NCBI GenBank assembly: GCA_020847535.1
Contig: JADLBU010000083.1
Coordinates: 62,001-126,000 of the forward strand
Length of the DNA: 64,000 bases
Direction of reading: 5' to 3'
Source of the DNA: Phycisphaerales bacterium
Lineage (GTDB): Bacteria; Planctomycetota; Phycisphaerae; Phycisphaerales; UBA1924
The notes under the pieces are model-generated. The model was given only the letters and a program-made list of their open reading frames with translations. It ran no database searches and was not told where the DNA came from. Each line of letters starts with the position of its first letter. Position 1 is the stretch's first letter. The position numbers and the translations under genes were made by a program. This document shows, piece after piece, positions 25,740 to 35,012 of the stretch.

Positions 25740-26399
25740 TTAGAGATTGCGTAGAGCATCGAGGGTGATGTCGGCGATCGTCGGGAAGATGCGTGTCGGT
25801 GCAGCAGGGCGGAGCTCCTCGGCGGTAAAGCTGTGGGTGACGGCGACGACCTTGTACCCGGCATCGAGCGCGGACCGGATGCCGAATGTGGTGTCTTCGA
25901 TCGCGAGCAGGTGCGCGGGATCGATGCTCAGTCGCCGGGCGGTCGTGAGGTAGCAGGCCGGGTCGGGCTTGCTGCGCGGGACATCATCGGCTGTCACGAT
26001 GACCTTGAATTGCCTGGTGACTCCCATCGCTTCGAGGATGGGGTCAATCTCGTGGCGGCGAGCCCCGGAGCAGATTGCGATCGGCAACTGGCGTGCGGCG
26101 GTGGTGATGAGATCAACGACGCCGGGGAAGGGGGCGACCAGGCCATCCTTGACGACGGTCATGAAGGCATCGCGCTTGCGGGCGTTGAAGCCCTCGATCT
26201 GGGCGGGCGTCAGGGTTCGGTGATGGTCGGAGGCGAGCGTGGTGAGGAAATCGCGGTCGTCAAAGCCGATGTATCGGCTCGCGTAGTCATCGTGCGAGAA
26301 GTCCAGGCCCAGATCCAGCGCGGCCAGCCGCAGGGCGGCCTCGTGCATGGGTTCGGAGTTGACGATGACGCCGTCGAAATCGAAGACGAGGCCTTGCAT
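25740..26399 (-). CDS. HAD-superfamily phosphatase, beta-phosphoglucomutase-like
   Basis: 219 aa. Motif I DFDGVIVNSEP (nucleophile and acid/base aspartates), motif II ICSGARR, motif III lysine in RSKPDPACYL and motif IV IEDTTFGIRSALDAG are all present. The helical cap lies between motifs I and II. The subfamily contains beta-phosphoglucomutase, sugar-phosphate phosphatases and phosphoglycolate phosphatase; the substrate cannot be fixed. ATG 26399 is used because motif I must be at the N-terminus; the ORF-track extension to 26591 is low-complexity proline/arginine text. It lies upstream of the permease but is separated from it by the inverted repeat. Confidence 0.88.
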   Translation of the reverse strand: MQGLVFDFDGVIVNSEPMHEAALRLAALDLGLDFSHDDYASRYIGFDDRDFLTTLASDHHRTLTPAQIEGFNARKRDAFMTVVKDGLVAPFPGVVDLITTAARQLPIAICSGARRHEIDPILEAMGVTRQFKVIVTADDVPRSKPDPACYLTTARRLSIDPAHLLAIEDTTFGIRSALDAGYKVVAVTHSFTAEELRPAAPTRIFPTIADITLDALRNL

Positions 26400-26467
26400 C
26401 GGCAGAGCGTAGATGGGAAGAGGGCAGTGGGGGGTTGGGAGTGGGGGGTGGCAGGACAAGATGAGAG

Positions 26468-26845
26468 CTATCGCTGGCAGGAGGCGCAGCGGCCGTAGAG
26501 GATCACTTCGTGGTCTTCGAGGGCAAAGCCGCGGGGGACGAGGATCCCCAGGTCGGGCGGACAGCCCTCTACCTCGTAGACCTTCTTGCATGTCCGGCAG
26601 TGGAAGTGATGGTGGTGGTGCTTGCCGGCGATCTCGTATCGCGGAGGCTCCCCGGGCAATTCAACCTCGACCAGTTCACCGGCCTCGACCATGGCGCGGA
26701 TGGAGCGATAGACGGTTGCCATTCCCAGGCCGCGGGCGCGGGGCTTGGCGAGCGTCAAGATCTCGCTGGGGCTCAGCGGTCGGCCGGCGGTGGTGAACGC
26801 CTCCCGGATCGCCTGACGCTGGCGTGTCTGTCGCTCCATGCGCAT
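26468..26845 (-). CDS. Fur-family metalloregulator
   Basis: About 125 aa, a DNA-binding repressor responding to Fe, Zn, Mn or peroxide. The winged-helix part spans TRQRQAIREAFTTAGRPLSPSEIL and GLGMATVYRSIRAMVEAGELVEV. The dimerisation/metal part has AGKHHHHHFHCRTCKKVYEVEGCP and ends CASC. The first CxxC and the terminal CxxC form the structural zinc site; the His-rich stretch provides the regulatory site. Start may be ATG 26845 or 26839; neither has a ribosome binding site. For 26839 a TACCGT hexamer lies 8 nt upstream, again like a leaderless promoter. Subtype (Fur, Zur or PerR) is unresolved. Confidence 0.9.
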   Translation of the reverse strand: MRMERQTRQRQAIREAFTTAGRPLSPSEILTLAKPRARGLGMATVYRSIRAMVEAGELVEVELPGEPPRYEIAGKHHHHHFHCRTCKKVYEVEGCPPDLGILVPRGFALEDHEVILYGRCASCQR

Positions 26846-26910
26846 GGACGGTAGTGGGCTGCGTGTGCGAACGAAATTGGCCGGAGCGAACGAACCGGTC
26901 GGCGCGCATG

Positions 26911-26945
26911 AAAAAGGCCGGAGCGCCCTTTGGGGCGGTCCGGCC
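26911..26945 (-). terminator. rho-independent terminator of the kinase-regulator operon
   Basis: On the minus strand GGCCGGACCGCCC pairs with GGGCGCTCCGGCC (13 bp, one mismatch) around a 4-nt loop and is followed by TTTTT. It lies about 160 bp past the response-regulator stop codon. Confidence 0.8.
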
Positions 26946-27105
26946 ATCACGAGGAGGAGAGGAGGCTTGTTGATGCCGCGCGATGCCTGCGCAGTGGATG
27001 GCTGTTATAGCCGAAACGGGGCAACATGCACCGCAAATGCGCGGTAATGCACCGGAGGTAATCCCCCCATTTGTACTTTGCGCAGCTGTTTCAAAGCATC
27101 GCCTA

Positions 27106-27762
27106 TCAGGGCTCGGCGAGGCCTTCGCGGATGGCGAACCGCGCGAGCTCGACGCGATCGTGGATGTCCAGCTTGGCCATGAGGCTGGTGCTGTGGTTGT
27201 CCACAGTCTTGACCGAGAGGTGCATGACGTTTGCGATTTCTTTCTTCGACATGCCCCTGGCGATGTAGCGCAGGACTTCAAGCTCTCGCTGGGTAAGGGT
27301 TTGCGCGCGGGTCGTGGGCCCCTCTGCCAGGCGGACTCCGCCGGCATCGATGACCATGCGGCTCTGGACCTCGGGTGAGAAGAAGATCCCGCCGGCGGCG
27401 GTGGTGCGGATGGCATCGGCGATCTTCTGGGGCGGTTCGCCCTTGGTGAGGAACGCCGAGGCGCCGCAGCGGAGCGCCTCATCAATGTAACGATCGTGCA
27501 GGAAAGCACTTAGGAAGATGATCTTGGTGTCGGGTAGGCGAGAGCGGATGGTGCGGGCGGCATCGAAGCAGGAGAGGCCTGGCATGTCGATGTCGAGAAC
27601 GACCACCTGCGGCGCCAGGCGGATGCACTCATTGACCGCCTGATCGGCATCGGATGCCTGCGCGACGACCTGAATATCGGTCGAGGATCGCAGCCATTCG
27701 GCGAGCGTTGAGCGGACCAAGGCGTGGTCGTCGGCGAGGATGACTCGGATGGGTGTGCTCAT
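27106..27762 (-). CDS. NarL/LuxR-type response regulator
   Basis: 218 aa. The receiver domain (1-125) has acidic residues in ILADDH, phospho-acceptor Asp57 in VVVLDIDMPG and the conserved Lys in AFLTKGEPP. The C-terminal LuxR-type HTH (about 150-215) reads LTQRELEVLRYIARGMSKKEIANVMHLSVKTVDNHSTSLMAKLDIHDR. A DNA-binding transcription factor activated by phosphorylation. It overlaps the upstream hybrid histidine kinase gene by 4 nt (ATGA), so the pair is almost certainly one two-component system. Targets are unknown. A terminator follows. Confidence 0.95.
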   Translation of the reverse strand: MSTPIRVILADDHALVRSTLAEWLRSSTDIQVVAQASDADQAVNECIRLAPQVVVLDIDMPGLSCFDAARTIRSRLPDTKIIFLSAFLHDRYIDEALRCGASAFLTKGEPPQKIADAIRTTAAGGIFFSPEVQSRMVIDAGGVRLAEGPTTRAQTLTQRELEVLRYIARGMSKKEIANVMHLSVKTVDNHSTSLMAKLDIHDRVELARFAIREGLAEP

Positions 27763-29318
27763 GAAGGTGAACTCCCGGGCGGCATCTTCGCCGATCTGTC
27801 GGATGCCGCCGGCTCAGATCTTCCGGACGCCGATAGTACCTTCGAAACCGTGTCGGCAAGTCTGGCGACTCCGAAGGGCTTCCGCAGAATCGTGACCCCG
27901 TTGCGTTCCAGGGGTGTGAGATCGAACTGTATGTTGCCGGTGATCAGGATGATCGGAACCACAATCCCGGTGGTGCGCAACTGCTCCACGAGTTTATCCC
28001 CCGAAATATCGGGAAGTTCCAGGTCGCAGATGATCAGCGATATCAGGGAGCGGTTCTGATCGGCCAGAGATGCGGCGACGCTCGCCGCGCCGGCCTCCAT
28101 CACGCTGAAGCCGAACTGCCGAAGCTGCGAGGCGATGATCTGGCGCACCAGCGGATCATCCTCGACGATCAGCAGGAGCTCGCCGCGGGCCTGGGTTGAC
28201 GGCGTGCTCTCACGCTGCGCCGGGGCGGCGGCCGGTTCGCTGGCGGGGAAGTCAACGCGGAAGGTGGTGCCCTGTCCCAGACCGGTTTTGACCGCGATAC
28301 TACCTTCGTGCGAACGGATGATGTCCTGGATGATTGCCAGGCCCAGGCCGCTGTGCCCCGTGTCCACCTTGGTCGTGAAGAATGGATCGAAGATGCGGGG
28401 CAGGACGTCGGGGGCGATCCCGCCGCCGGTGTCGCTGACGGTGAGGACGGCCACGGATTGCGGTTCGCCGTCGGCGATCCTGTCGGTCGCGTAGTCGGCG
28501 AGCAGCCGGATGGTGCCGCCTCGGGGCAATGCATCGCGTGCGTTGAGGGCCAGGTTGAGGATCACCTGCTGGATCTGGTTGGCATCGGCGTTGATCCAGA
28601 CGGGGTCGGATGTATCCGCGGGCGTGATGAGCTGGATGGAGGCCGGCATGGCGCGGCGCAACAGCTTGGCTGACTGCCAGACCAGGTCCTTGAGATTCAC
28701 GCGGCTGCGTTCGGGGGCGGCCTTGCGAGTGAAGGTCAGGAGCGTCCGCGTGACGCCGGCGGCCTGCTCGGCGGCCTCCCGGATCCCCTCGATCGCCGTG
28801 TGGGCGGGGTGGTCGTTGTCGAGGGTTCTGCGGGCGATGTCGAGATAGCCGAAGATCGCCGTGATCAGGTTGTTGAAGTCGTGGGCGATCCCGCCGGCGA
28901 GCTGGCCGACGATTTCCAGCTTCTGCGCGTGGCGGAGCTCGGCCTGCACGGGCCGGATGCGGTCGTGCTCGAGCACGAGTGCCAGAATGAGCTGCTCGTC
29001 GGCCGCCGGGAGGGGCGCGAGGCGGAAGCGGAGCTTCTCATCCTCTCCTGAGCCGGCCCGCCGCAAGCACGAGAAGGCAGTCTGGTCGGCTCCACCGCCC
29101 TGAAGACGGGCGGCAAGCAGGGGCTCATCACCGGCGGAAACGAAATGGAGGATCGAAGCGCCGCGCAGGGCGGATGCCCCAAAGCCCAGCAGCGTGGCGG
29201 CGGCGGCATTGCCCCAGACAACCTGTCCGGAGGGCTTAAGAATGAGGCACGCACCCGGCAGGAGATTGAGCGCGCGATCGAACGGTAGTGAAACGTCAGG
29301 TATCACGAGATGACTCAT
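27759..29318 (-). CDS. hybrid sensor histidine kinase with C-terminal receiver
   Basis: 519 aa, soluble by appearance: no membrane helix is seen, so it should sense a cytoplasmic signal. A PAS-like domain spans about 10-120 (LLPGACLILKPSGQVVWGNAAAATLLGF). The HisKA dimerisation region has phospho-acceptor His146 in GGIAHDFNNLITAIFGYLDIA. The ATPase domain has NLALNARDAL (N box), DTGGGI (G1) and HSGLGLAIIQ (G2). The receiver (about 390-505) carries the acceptor Asp in LIICDLELPDISG. The phosphorelay would run His to internal Asp and on to the partner regulator. ATG 29318 is preferred to 29360, as AGGAAG is close by on the minus strand, although its spacing is short. Confidence 0.93.
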   Translation of the reverse strand: MSHLVIPDVSLPFDRALNLLPGACLILKPSGQVVWGNAAAATLLGFGASALRGASILHFVSAGDEPLLAARLQGGGADQTAFSCLRRAGSGEDEKLRFRLAPLPAADEQLILALVLEHDRIRPVQAELRHAQKLEIVGQLAGGIAHDFNNLITAIFGYLDIARRTLDNDHPAHTAIEGIREAAEQAAGVTRTLLTFTRKAAPERSRVNLKDLVWQSAKLLRRAMPASIQLITPADTSDPVWINADANQIQQVILNLALNARDALPRGGTIRLLADYATDRIADGEPQSVAVLTVSDTGGGIAPDVLPRIFDPFFTTKVDTGHSGLGLAIIQDIIRSHEGSIAVKTGLGQGTTFRVDFPASEPAAAPAQRESTPSTQARGELLLIVEDDPLVRQIIASQLRQFGFSVMEAGAASVAASLADQNRSLISLIICDLELPDISGDKLVEQLRTTGIVVPIILITGNIQFDLTPLERNGVTILRKPFGVARLADTVSKVLSASGRSEPAASDRSAKMPPGSSPS

Positions 29319-29392
29319 CTTCCTGCGTTCGATAGGGTGAGTCAACCACCAAGATTGCACTGGCCCGGGGATTCGCGGGCGACCTCGTGTGC

Positions 29393-30874
29393 TTACGAGG
29401 CATCGATGCGCGTGGCTGCGGCTGTTCCGGCGGAGAGAGCCCCTTCCATGTAGCCCGGGAAGGCAGTGCTCACGTGCTCTCCGGCAAAGTGGAGTCGCTT
29501 GTACCCAATATTAAGGGCGCGGAGGCACGTTGTGACCTGTCCTGGGGCGGGGAAGGAGTAGCCCCCCATGGTCCAGCGGTCGGTGGGCCAGCCGATGAAG
29601 CGCATGCTGTCGATGTGCTCTCCGATGCCTTTGTAGATGCGTTGGAGTCGTTCCTTGTACTGCTCGTTGCGTTCGGGTTCGTTGAGGCGGAGGCCCATCT
29701 CGGCGCCCGGGCCGCCGGAGAACGCGCACAGCACGGGGTTGCGGGCCGCTGCGTGGATGCCGGTCGATTCCCAGGTGTACCCGATCTCGGTGTCGGACAA
29801 CGAGTCGGGAGCCAGCCCCAGGTCTTTCCACGCGGGCTTCTTGAATGAGCAGAGCATCTTGGAGGCAAAGCCCATCTGGGGGGCCAGGGCCGAAGGGAGC
29901 GCGGGGACGAATTCGATGTTGCGCCAAACGGTGGGGGCGACGGCGAGCACGGCGAAATCGGCCTCGTGCTTGCGATCACGTGCATCGGTGACGATGACGG
30001 AGTTGTCGTTGACCTGGATGCGGGTGATGACGTTGCCGAGGGTGAAGCGTTCCGGAGTGAGTTCCATGTACATGCGGGTCGCCAGTTCCTGGTTTCCCTG
30101 GCGAGCGCGGAAGACCTCGGAGTTCTCCCAGTAGTCCTGGAGTCCGCCGCCCTTGATCATTGCCAGGTGGGCCAGGTAGCTCTGCCAGCCCATGGATACG
30201 CCGTTGTCGTTGGTGAGCTGGGCCTCGATCGCCGTGCGGCAGAGTTCCGTGCACTCCTGCTCGGCGAGCCACTGGGCGGCGGTCATACGGTCCAGTTGCT
30301 GCGCGGCGGGCGCTGTCCAGGGAGCGAGCGGATCGATGTCCTTGGCGGCGTCGTTGAGGGCCTCGAGGATCTTGGACATCTGCTCGTAGAGAGCCTCGGT
30401 CTGCTGGGCATCCAGGAGCTTGCCCTTGAGGTAGAGTGGCGCATAGAGGTCTTCGGCATCCGGGGTTTCTGCGAGGTCGATGTTGAAGCGTTTGGCGAGC
30501 GCCAGCCAGGTGGGGTGGTTGGCCCCGATCCATTCACCACCGGCTTCGATGCCTGCATTGTCGGTGATGTCGCGCATGGTGAGCACGCGTCCACCGACGC
30601 GGCCGCGTCCTTCGTGGATGGCGACATCGTGCCCTCGTGCGACCAATTCCAGCGCGCACGCGAGCCCGCCGAAGCCGGCGCCGATCACGATGACCTTTTT
30701 CTTGGAGCTGGCGGCGGGCTTGGGGGCGTCGGCCGGCTGGAGTGCGCGAGAGACCGATGCCAGCGCTCCGCTGGCGGCGAACAGGGCGGCGGACTTGAGG
30801 AGCCCGCGGCGTGAGAGGAGCACGCGGTCCTGATCAAAGCGCTGGGCAAGCCGGGCGTAGAGGGAGCGGGACAT
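29393..30874 (-). CDS. flavin-dependent amine oxidase, Tat-exported
   Basis: 493 aa. Oxidises an amine or amino acid using FAD. The N-terminus has a twin-arginine signal (SRRGLLKSAALFAASGALA), so the folded FAD enzyme is probably exported. The FAD-binding Rossmann motif VIVIGAGFGGLACALELVARGHDVAIHE is followed by GRGRVGGRV, and the C-terminal HFAGEHVSTAFPGYMEGALSAG is the family's second FAD signature. This is the monoamine oxidase / tryptophan 2-monooxygenase type. AAGGAG precedes the start codon on the minus strand. The substrate is unknown. It is the second amine oxidase in the window, about 9 kb from the copper enzyme. An MFS transporter gene lies just upstream on the same strand. Confidence 0.92.
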   Translation of the reverse strand: MSRSLYARLAQRFDQDRVLLSRRGLLKSAALFAASGALASVSRALQPADAPKPAASSKKKVIVIGAGFGGLACALELVARGHDVAIHEGRGRVGGRVLTMRDITDNAGIEAGGEWIGANHPTWLALAKRFNIDLAETPDAEDLYAPLYLKGKLLDAQQTEALYEQMSKILEALNDAAKDIDPLAPWTAPAAQQLDRMTAAQWLAEQECTELCRTAIEAQLTNDNGVSMGWQSYLAHLAMIKGGGLQDYWENSEVFRARQGNQELATRMYMELTPERFTLGNVITRIQVNDNSVIVTDARDRKHEADFAVLAVAPTVWRNIEFVPALPSALAPQMGFASKMLCSFKKPAWKDLGLAPDSLSDTEIGYTWESTGIHAAARNPVLCAFSGGPGAEMGLRLNEPERNEQYKERLQRIYKGIGEHIDSMRFIGWPTDRWTMGGYSFPAPGQVTTCLRALNIGYKRLHFAGEHVSTAFPGYMEGALSAGTAAATRIDAS

Positions 30875-30947
30875 GCGGCATCTCCTTCTGAAGGTGAGCA
30901 GAGTGTAACGGGCGGCTGGGTTCGCGTGGAGAGCGGGAGGCGTCCGT

Positions 30948-32360
30948 TCAGTGCCGGGTCGGATGATCGTCGAGCGAGGAGACGATCGGAGAATCGACCG
31001 CGCCGGAAGATGGGCGGACGGCGAGCGTGTCCATCTCCAGGTGCGGGGCGTGCGGTGAGCCGGCGTGGGTGCGCAGCAGGAGGGGCACGGTGATCAGGCG
31101 TGCGACCAGGGATGCGATGAAGATGATCGCGTAGGCGTTCCAGCTTGACTGCCAATACCAGAGCCCCAGCGCGCCCAGGCCGTTGCCGGCGACCATGGCG
31201 CAAGAGTTTACGAACTGGTATTGGGAGACGACGCTGGTGCGTTCCTCGGGCCTGGTGGTGTCCAGGAGCATCAGGAACATGCCCAGCTCGTAGGCGGCCC
31301 AGGCGGCGCCGCTGGCGAGTTGCGTGGTGAAGAGGAAGACGAAGTTGTCGGAGATGAGCCAGTTGACTGAGAAGGGGATGAGCCCGATGCCGCCGATGAG
31401 CAGGAGCACGCGGGCGCCGCGCCGCTGGGCCATGGCGCCGAAATGCGGCAGCGCCAGCGCACGGCCCAGGAGCGGGGCGGCGAGCATGAGGCTGTACATG
31501 TCGGGTTCCTGATCCATCGCCAGCTTTTTGAGCATGAAGGGGTTGAAGAAGGGCTGGGCGATGTGGGCGGCGATGCTCATGCAGACCAGGAAGAGGATGA
31601 GCCTGCCATCGGAGCCGTGGATCATGCGGCGGGCCAGATCACGGGCGGGGACGAGGCGCTGGGCGATCGGGAGCGGGTTGGGCTCGGATTGCCGGGCGAG
31701 GTAGTAGGTGGAGAAGCAACGAGCGATGAAGGCGATCCCGAAGAGGATTGCAAAGGCGCGGACGGGGGCGCTCTCGGCGAATTCGAGCGTCCAGCCGTTC
31801 TGAGGAAGCCATTCGCGGGCCCAGCCCGCGCCGCGGAGGACGAAGCCGCCTGTGAGGATCGCCGCGAGCACGGCGATCTGGAGCATGCGGTTGCGCCAGC
31901 CGAAGTAACGTGCGCGGACGCGTGGCGGGACGTTGAAGGCGATCCACGTGTTCCATGCAGCTCCGCCGCAGAGGAATGCGAACCAGTAGATCGCGGCCAT
32001 CACGAAGACCAGCCAGCCCGCGGCGATGTTGAGGCCCGCGGTGAGGGTCAGCGGCAGGAGGACCGCGGCCTGGAGGCCGGCCATGAAGACAATCCATTTT
32101 TTGTAGGAGCCCAGGCGATGAACGGCGGCGGCGGTGATGAGGTGGAAGGCAGCGCCGACGACCAGCGGGACGGTGGCGACCAGTCCGGCGGAGACTTCGC
32201 CCATGCCCAGGGCGAGGATGAAGGCCGGGAAGAAGTTCTCCCCGGTGCCGACCATGACGGAGTAGCCGATGCCGTCGAGGGTGGAGCCGCGCAGGTTGTT
32301 GCGGAGTTGTGAAGGCGGCTTGCAGGGCGAGACGAGGGGATGGTCCGGCGTTTGGGCCAC
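30948..32360 (-). CDS. MFS transporter
   Basis: 470 aa with about 12 hydrophobic helices, for example ENFFPAFILALGMGEVSAGLVATVPLVVG, WIVFMAGLQAAVLLPLTLTAG and VFLFTTQLASGAAWAAYELGMFLMLLDTTRPEERTSVVSQYQF. The last is the cytoplasmic-loop pattern of the MFS C-terminal half. No transporter subfamily motif I can name, so the substrate is open. The start is a GTG at 32360 with no visible ribosome binding site; the true start is therefore uncertain. It lies 73 bp upstream of the flavin amine oxidase gene on the same strand, so they could share a transcript and a substrate (inference). Confidence 0.85.
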   Translation of the reverse strand: MAQTPDHPLVSPCKPPSQLRNNLRGSTLDGIGYSVMVGTGENFFPAFILALGMGEVSAGLVATVPLVVGAAFHLITAAAVHRLGSYKKWIVFMAGLQAAVLLPLTLTAGLNIAAGWLVFVMAAIYWFAFLCGGAAWNTWIAFNVPPRVRARYFGWRNRMLQIAVLAAILTGGFVLRGAGWAREWLPQNGWTLEFAESAPVRAFAILFGIAFIARCFSTYYLARQSEPNPLPIAQRLVPARDLARRMIHGSDGRLILFLVCMSIAAHIAQPFFNPFMLKKLAMDQEPDMYSLMLAAPLLGRALALPHFGAMAQRRGARVLLLIGGIGLIPFSVNWLISDNFVFLFTTQLASGAAWAAYELGMFLMLLDTTRPEERTSVVSQYQFVNSCAMVAGNGLGALGLWYWQSSWNAYAIIFIASLVARLITVPLLLRTHAGSPHAPHLEMDTLAVRPSSGAVDSPIVSSLDDHPTRH

Positions 32361-32385
32361 TGGTGGTCTCGGGGGAGATCGTGAC

Positions 32386-32423
32386 AGAAAACACGCCGGC
32401 CGTCGCAGGGGACGGTCGGCGTG
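32386..32423 (-). terminator. rho-independent terminator of the DUF1579 gene
   Basis: Minus strand CACGCCGACCGTC / GACGGCCGGCGTG (13 bp, one G-U-type mismatch) around a 6-nt loop, then TTTTCTG. It lies 37 bp after the DUF1579 stop codon and just before the MFS gene start, isolating the two. Confidence 0.8.
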
Positions 32424-32459
32424 TGTTGTTGGATCAGGATATGCGGGATCAGATGACGA

Positions 32460-33152
32460 TCAGCGAGCGCCCTTGACAGCCGGAGCCGCGCCCGTGCGGG
32501 TCATGTGCATCTCCATCATCTTGTATTCCTTGCCGGTCTTGGGATCGGCGCCGTGCATTTCCATGGTGCGCGTGTCCTTGCCGGTGATCTTCTCGATCTC
32601 GCGCATGACGACGGGCTTCTTGGCGATCGGACAGTTGTAGTTGTAGGTCCAGGTCATGGTCTTGCCATCGGAGGAGAGCTCCCCGGTGCCGATCATCATG
32701 CCGGTGCCCATGTTGTCGATCCAGACGGACTGGAACTTCTGGCCGGCGTTGTCGAAGCCGTAGAGCCCGAAGCCCTGGAAGGGGCCCATGCCGGGCATGT
32801 CGCCGGACCACTCGCACTTGGTGAACTTGCCATCCATCACGCTGGTGATGGTCGCGGTGGATTCGCTCTTCATGGGCTCCGCGCCGGGGGCCGGCCACAT
32901 GCTGCACTTGGCGGTCCAGGTGCCCAGGGCCTCGTTGAGGTGGGCGTGCTGCTTGCCGGGGGTGGCGGCTTCCTGCATTGCCTGGGCATCCTCGGCGGTC
33001 CAGCCCGGGGGGAGCTGGTGCTGATCGGCGGGCTGCACTGCGGCGGGCTTGGTGGCTTTCGTGTCTTTGGTGTCCTTGGCGGGCTGGGCGATCGCGATGG
33101 TGGTGGCGACAGCGGCGATCCCGACGAGTGCGAGAGAGATGCGGCGATTCAT
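32460..33152 (-). CDS. DUF1579 family exported protein
   Basis: 230 aa. An N-terminal signal peptide (ISLALVGIAAVATTIAIAQP) is followed by a lysine/threonine-rich stretch and the DUF1579 domain (about 70-225). The domain shows LGTWTAKCSMWPAPGAEP, TATITSVMDGKF, GMGPFQGFGLYGFDNAGQKF and GTGELSSDGKTMTW. The family is a small beta-barrel of unknown function, common in planctomycetes. Start at 33152 is supported by GGAG upstream and the signal peptide; the listed 33206 start is not. The gene is followed by a terminator, so it is probably monocistronic. Confidence 0.88.
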   Translation of the reverse strand: MNRRISLALVGIAAVATTIAIAQPAKDTKDTKATKPAAVQPADQHQLPPGWTAEDAQAMQEAATPGKQHAHLNEALGTWTAKCSMWPAPGAEPMKSESTATITSVMDGKFTKCEWSGDMPGMGPFQGFGLYGFDNAGQKFQSVWIDNMGTGMMIGTGELSSDGKTMTWTYNYNCPIAKKPVVMREIEKITGKDTRTMEMHGADPKTGKEYKMMEMHMTRTGAAPAVKGAR

Positions 33153-33328
33153 GGTGACTCCTTTGTTATCTTGATTGCTTCTTCGTGCGACCGCGTTTGG
33201 CTCCACGGGCTGGCGGTCGGTGTGAATAAGTGTATGACGCCTAGGGCAGATTGCCTAGACAGGGCCCGGGGCCAGCTGGCATTGTGTACATAAATACATG
33301 TGTATCAATAACTTGCAGATCGCGTTGG

Positions 33329-34870
33329 CTACGAGAACATTTTGAACTGCGGGCTGTCGGCGACGATGTCGGTGATGGGGTGCTCGGGGTCGAGGCGGTA
33401 GTCGCCGTCGTAGCAGGCGGTACACCACTTGCTCTGCGGGCCGTGGACGCAGGAGAGCATTCCCTCGAGCGAGAGGTAGTGCAGGGAATCGACACCCAGG
33501 AACGTGCGGATCTCTTCGACCTGGCGGTTGTGGGCGATCAGCTGGTCGCGGGTTGCAAAATCAACACCGAAGTAGCAGGGGTGGCGGATGGGGGGGCAGG
33601 AGATCCGCAGGTGGATCTCCTTGGCGCCGGCCTGGCGGAGCTGGTCCATCTTGGCTTTGGTCGTGGTGCCGCGGACGATGGAATCATCGACGACGATCAG
33701 GCGCTTGCCGGTGACGATATCGCGTACGACGTTGAGTTTGAGACGGACGGCGGCGGCTCGCTCGGCCTGCGAGGGCTTGATGAAGGTGCGGCCGACGTAG
33801 CGGTTGGGGACGATGCCCTCGCGATACGGGATGCCGCTGGCGCGGGCGTATCCGGTCGCGGCGGATCGGCCGGAGTCGGGCATCGGGATCACGCAATCGG
33901 CGGGGACCGGCGCTTCGCGGGCAAGCATCTCACCGAGGAGTTCCCGGACGGTCTGGACGTTCTGTCCGAAGATGTTGCTTGCGGGGTTGGCGAAGTAGAC
34001 GTGCTCGAAGACGCACTGGGCGAGCCGCTCGGCGGGCTGGGCGAACTGGCGCGAGGTGATACCCTTGTGATCGATGCAGAGGATCTCCCCGGGCCTGATC
34101 TCGCGCTCGAACTTGGCGCCCAGGACATCGAGGGCGACCGTTTCGCTGGCGATCACCGGATAGCCCTTGTCGTGCGGGGTTCCGATGACCGTGCCTTCGG
34201 GATCGCGTTCGATGGGGATGTAGCCCAGGACCAGGGGTCGCCAGGCCCAGGGGTCGCGAGCGGCCTCGATGCGGTTGGGGAAGAGGAAGACGAGGCTGAA
34301 AGCGCCCTGGAGGCGGCGGAGGGTCGCGGCGAGCGGATCGGGGGAACGCTGCTGCTGCGGTGAAGCCAGCAGGTGGATGATGACTTCCGTGTCGCTGGTG
34401 GTGTGGAAGATGTGGCCGGCTTCTTCGTAGGCGAGCCGGAGGGCATCGGCGTTGATGAGGTTGCCGTTGTGCGCCAGGCCCACCTGGCCGGCGATGTAGG
34501 ACTCGATGAGGGGCTGGGCGTTGCAGGAGAGTGAGCCGCCGGCGGTGCTGTAACGGTTATGGCCGATCGCCGCGAGGTGGCCGTGGGCGGCGAGGTCGTC
34601 GATGATGTGGGTGTCGAAGATCTCGGCGACCAGCCCCATGCCGGTGTAGCCGGAGAGGGTCTTGCCATCGGAGACGGCGATCCCGGCGGATTCTTGTCCG
34701 CGGTGCTGCTGGGCGTACATCGCCAGGTAGGTGCGGCGTGCGGAGTCGGGGTGGCCCCAGATGGCGACCACACCGCATTTTTCCTTTTTTTCGTACTCCG
34801 AGGCCGGGCGCAGGGCTGGCATCGGCGGGTGATGCATGGGCAACTGCGGGAGGGCGAGTGGATCGCGCAT
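33329..34870 (-). CDS. purF: amidophosphoribosyltransferase (PurF), Fe-S type
   Basis: Up to 513 aa. Catalyses the first step of purine synthesis, PRPP plus glutamine to phosphoribosylamine. Cys32 in KEKCGVVAIWG is the glutaminase nucleophile and must be exposed by removal of a propeptide of 15-31 residues. The glutaminase domain shows QQHRGQESAGIA and GHNRYSTAG; the phosphoribosyltransferase domain has IVVDDSIVRGTT. Cysteines in CVFEHVYFANP, MLSC and WCTACYDG correspond to the [4Fe-4S] ligands of the Bacillus-type oxygen-labile enzyme. Starts at 34870, 34837 or 34822 are all possible; none has a ribosome binding site. Not linked to other pur genes. Confidence 0.95.
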   Translation of the reverse strand: MRDPLALPQLPMHHPPMPALRPASEYEKKEKCGVVAIWGHPDSARRTYLAMYAQQHRGQESAGIAVSDGKTLSGYTGMGLVAEIFDTHIIDDLAAHGHLAAIGHNRYSTAGGSLSCNAQPLIESYIAGQVGLAHNGNLINADALRLAYEEAGHIFHTTSDTEVIIHLLASPQQQRSPDPLAATLRRLQGAFSLVFLFPNRIEAARDPWAWRPLVLGYIPIERDPEGTVIGTPHDKGYPVIASETVALDVLGAKFEREIRPGEILCIDHKGITSRQFAQPAERLAQCVFEHVYFANPASNIFGQNVQTVRELLGEMLAREAPVPADCVIPMPDSGRSAATGYARASGIPYREGIVPNRYVGRTFIKPSQAERAAAVRLKLNVVRDIVTGKRLIVVDDSIVRGTTTKAKMDQLRQAGAKEIHLRISCPPIRHPCYFGVDFATRDQLIAHNRQVEEIRTFLGVDSLHYLSLEGMLSCVHGPQSKWCTACYDGDYRLDPEHPITDIVADSPQFKMFS

Positions 34871-35012
34871 GGGTGGTCGGGGTGGGGGCGGGGCATCCTA
34901 CGCGCGCAGGAAGGGGAGCGGGAGAGGGCGAACGGCGAGCGGGGAGGGAATAGGGAAAAAGGCGGCACGGGGATCGCCGGGCGATGCGGGGATGAATCGG
35001 CGGGGGATTGGT

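Noticed and set aside
33281-33312. AT-rich partial palindrome (GTGTACATAAATACATGTGTA) between purF and the DUF1579 gene
   Set aside because: Arms do not pair cleanly and no promoter spacing could be fitted; too weak to annotate.
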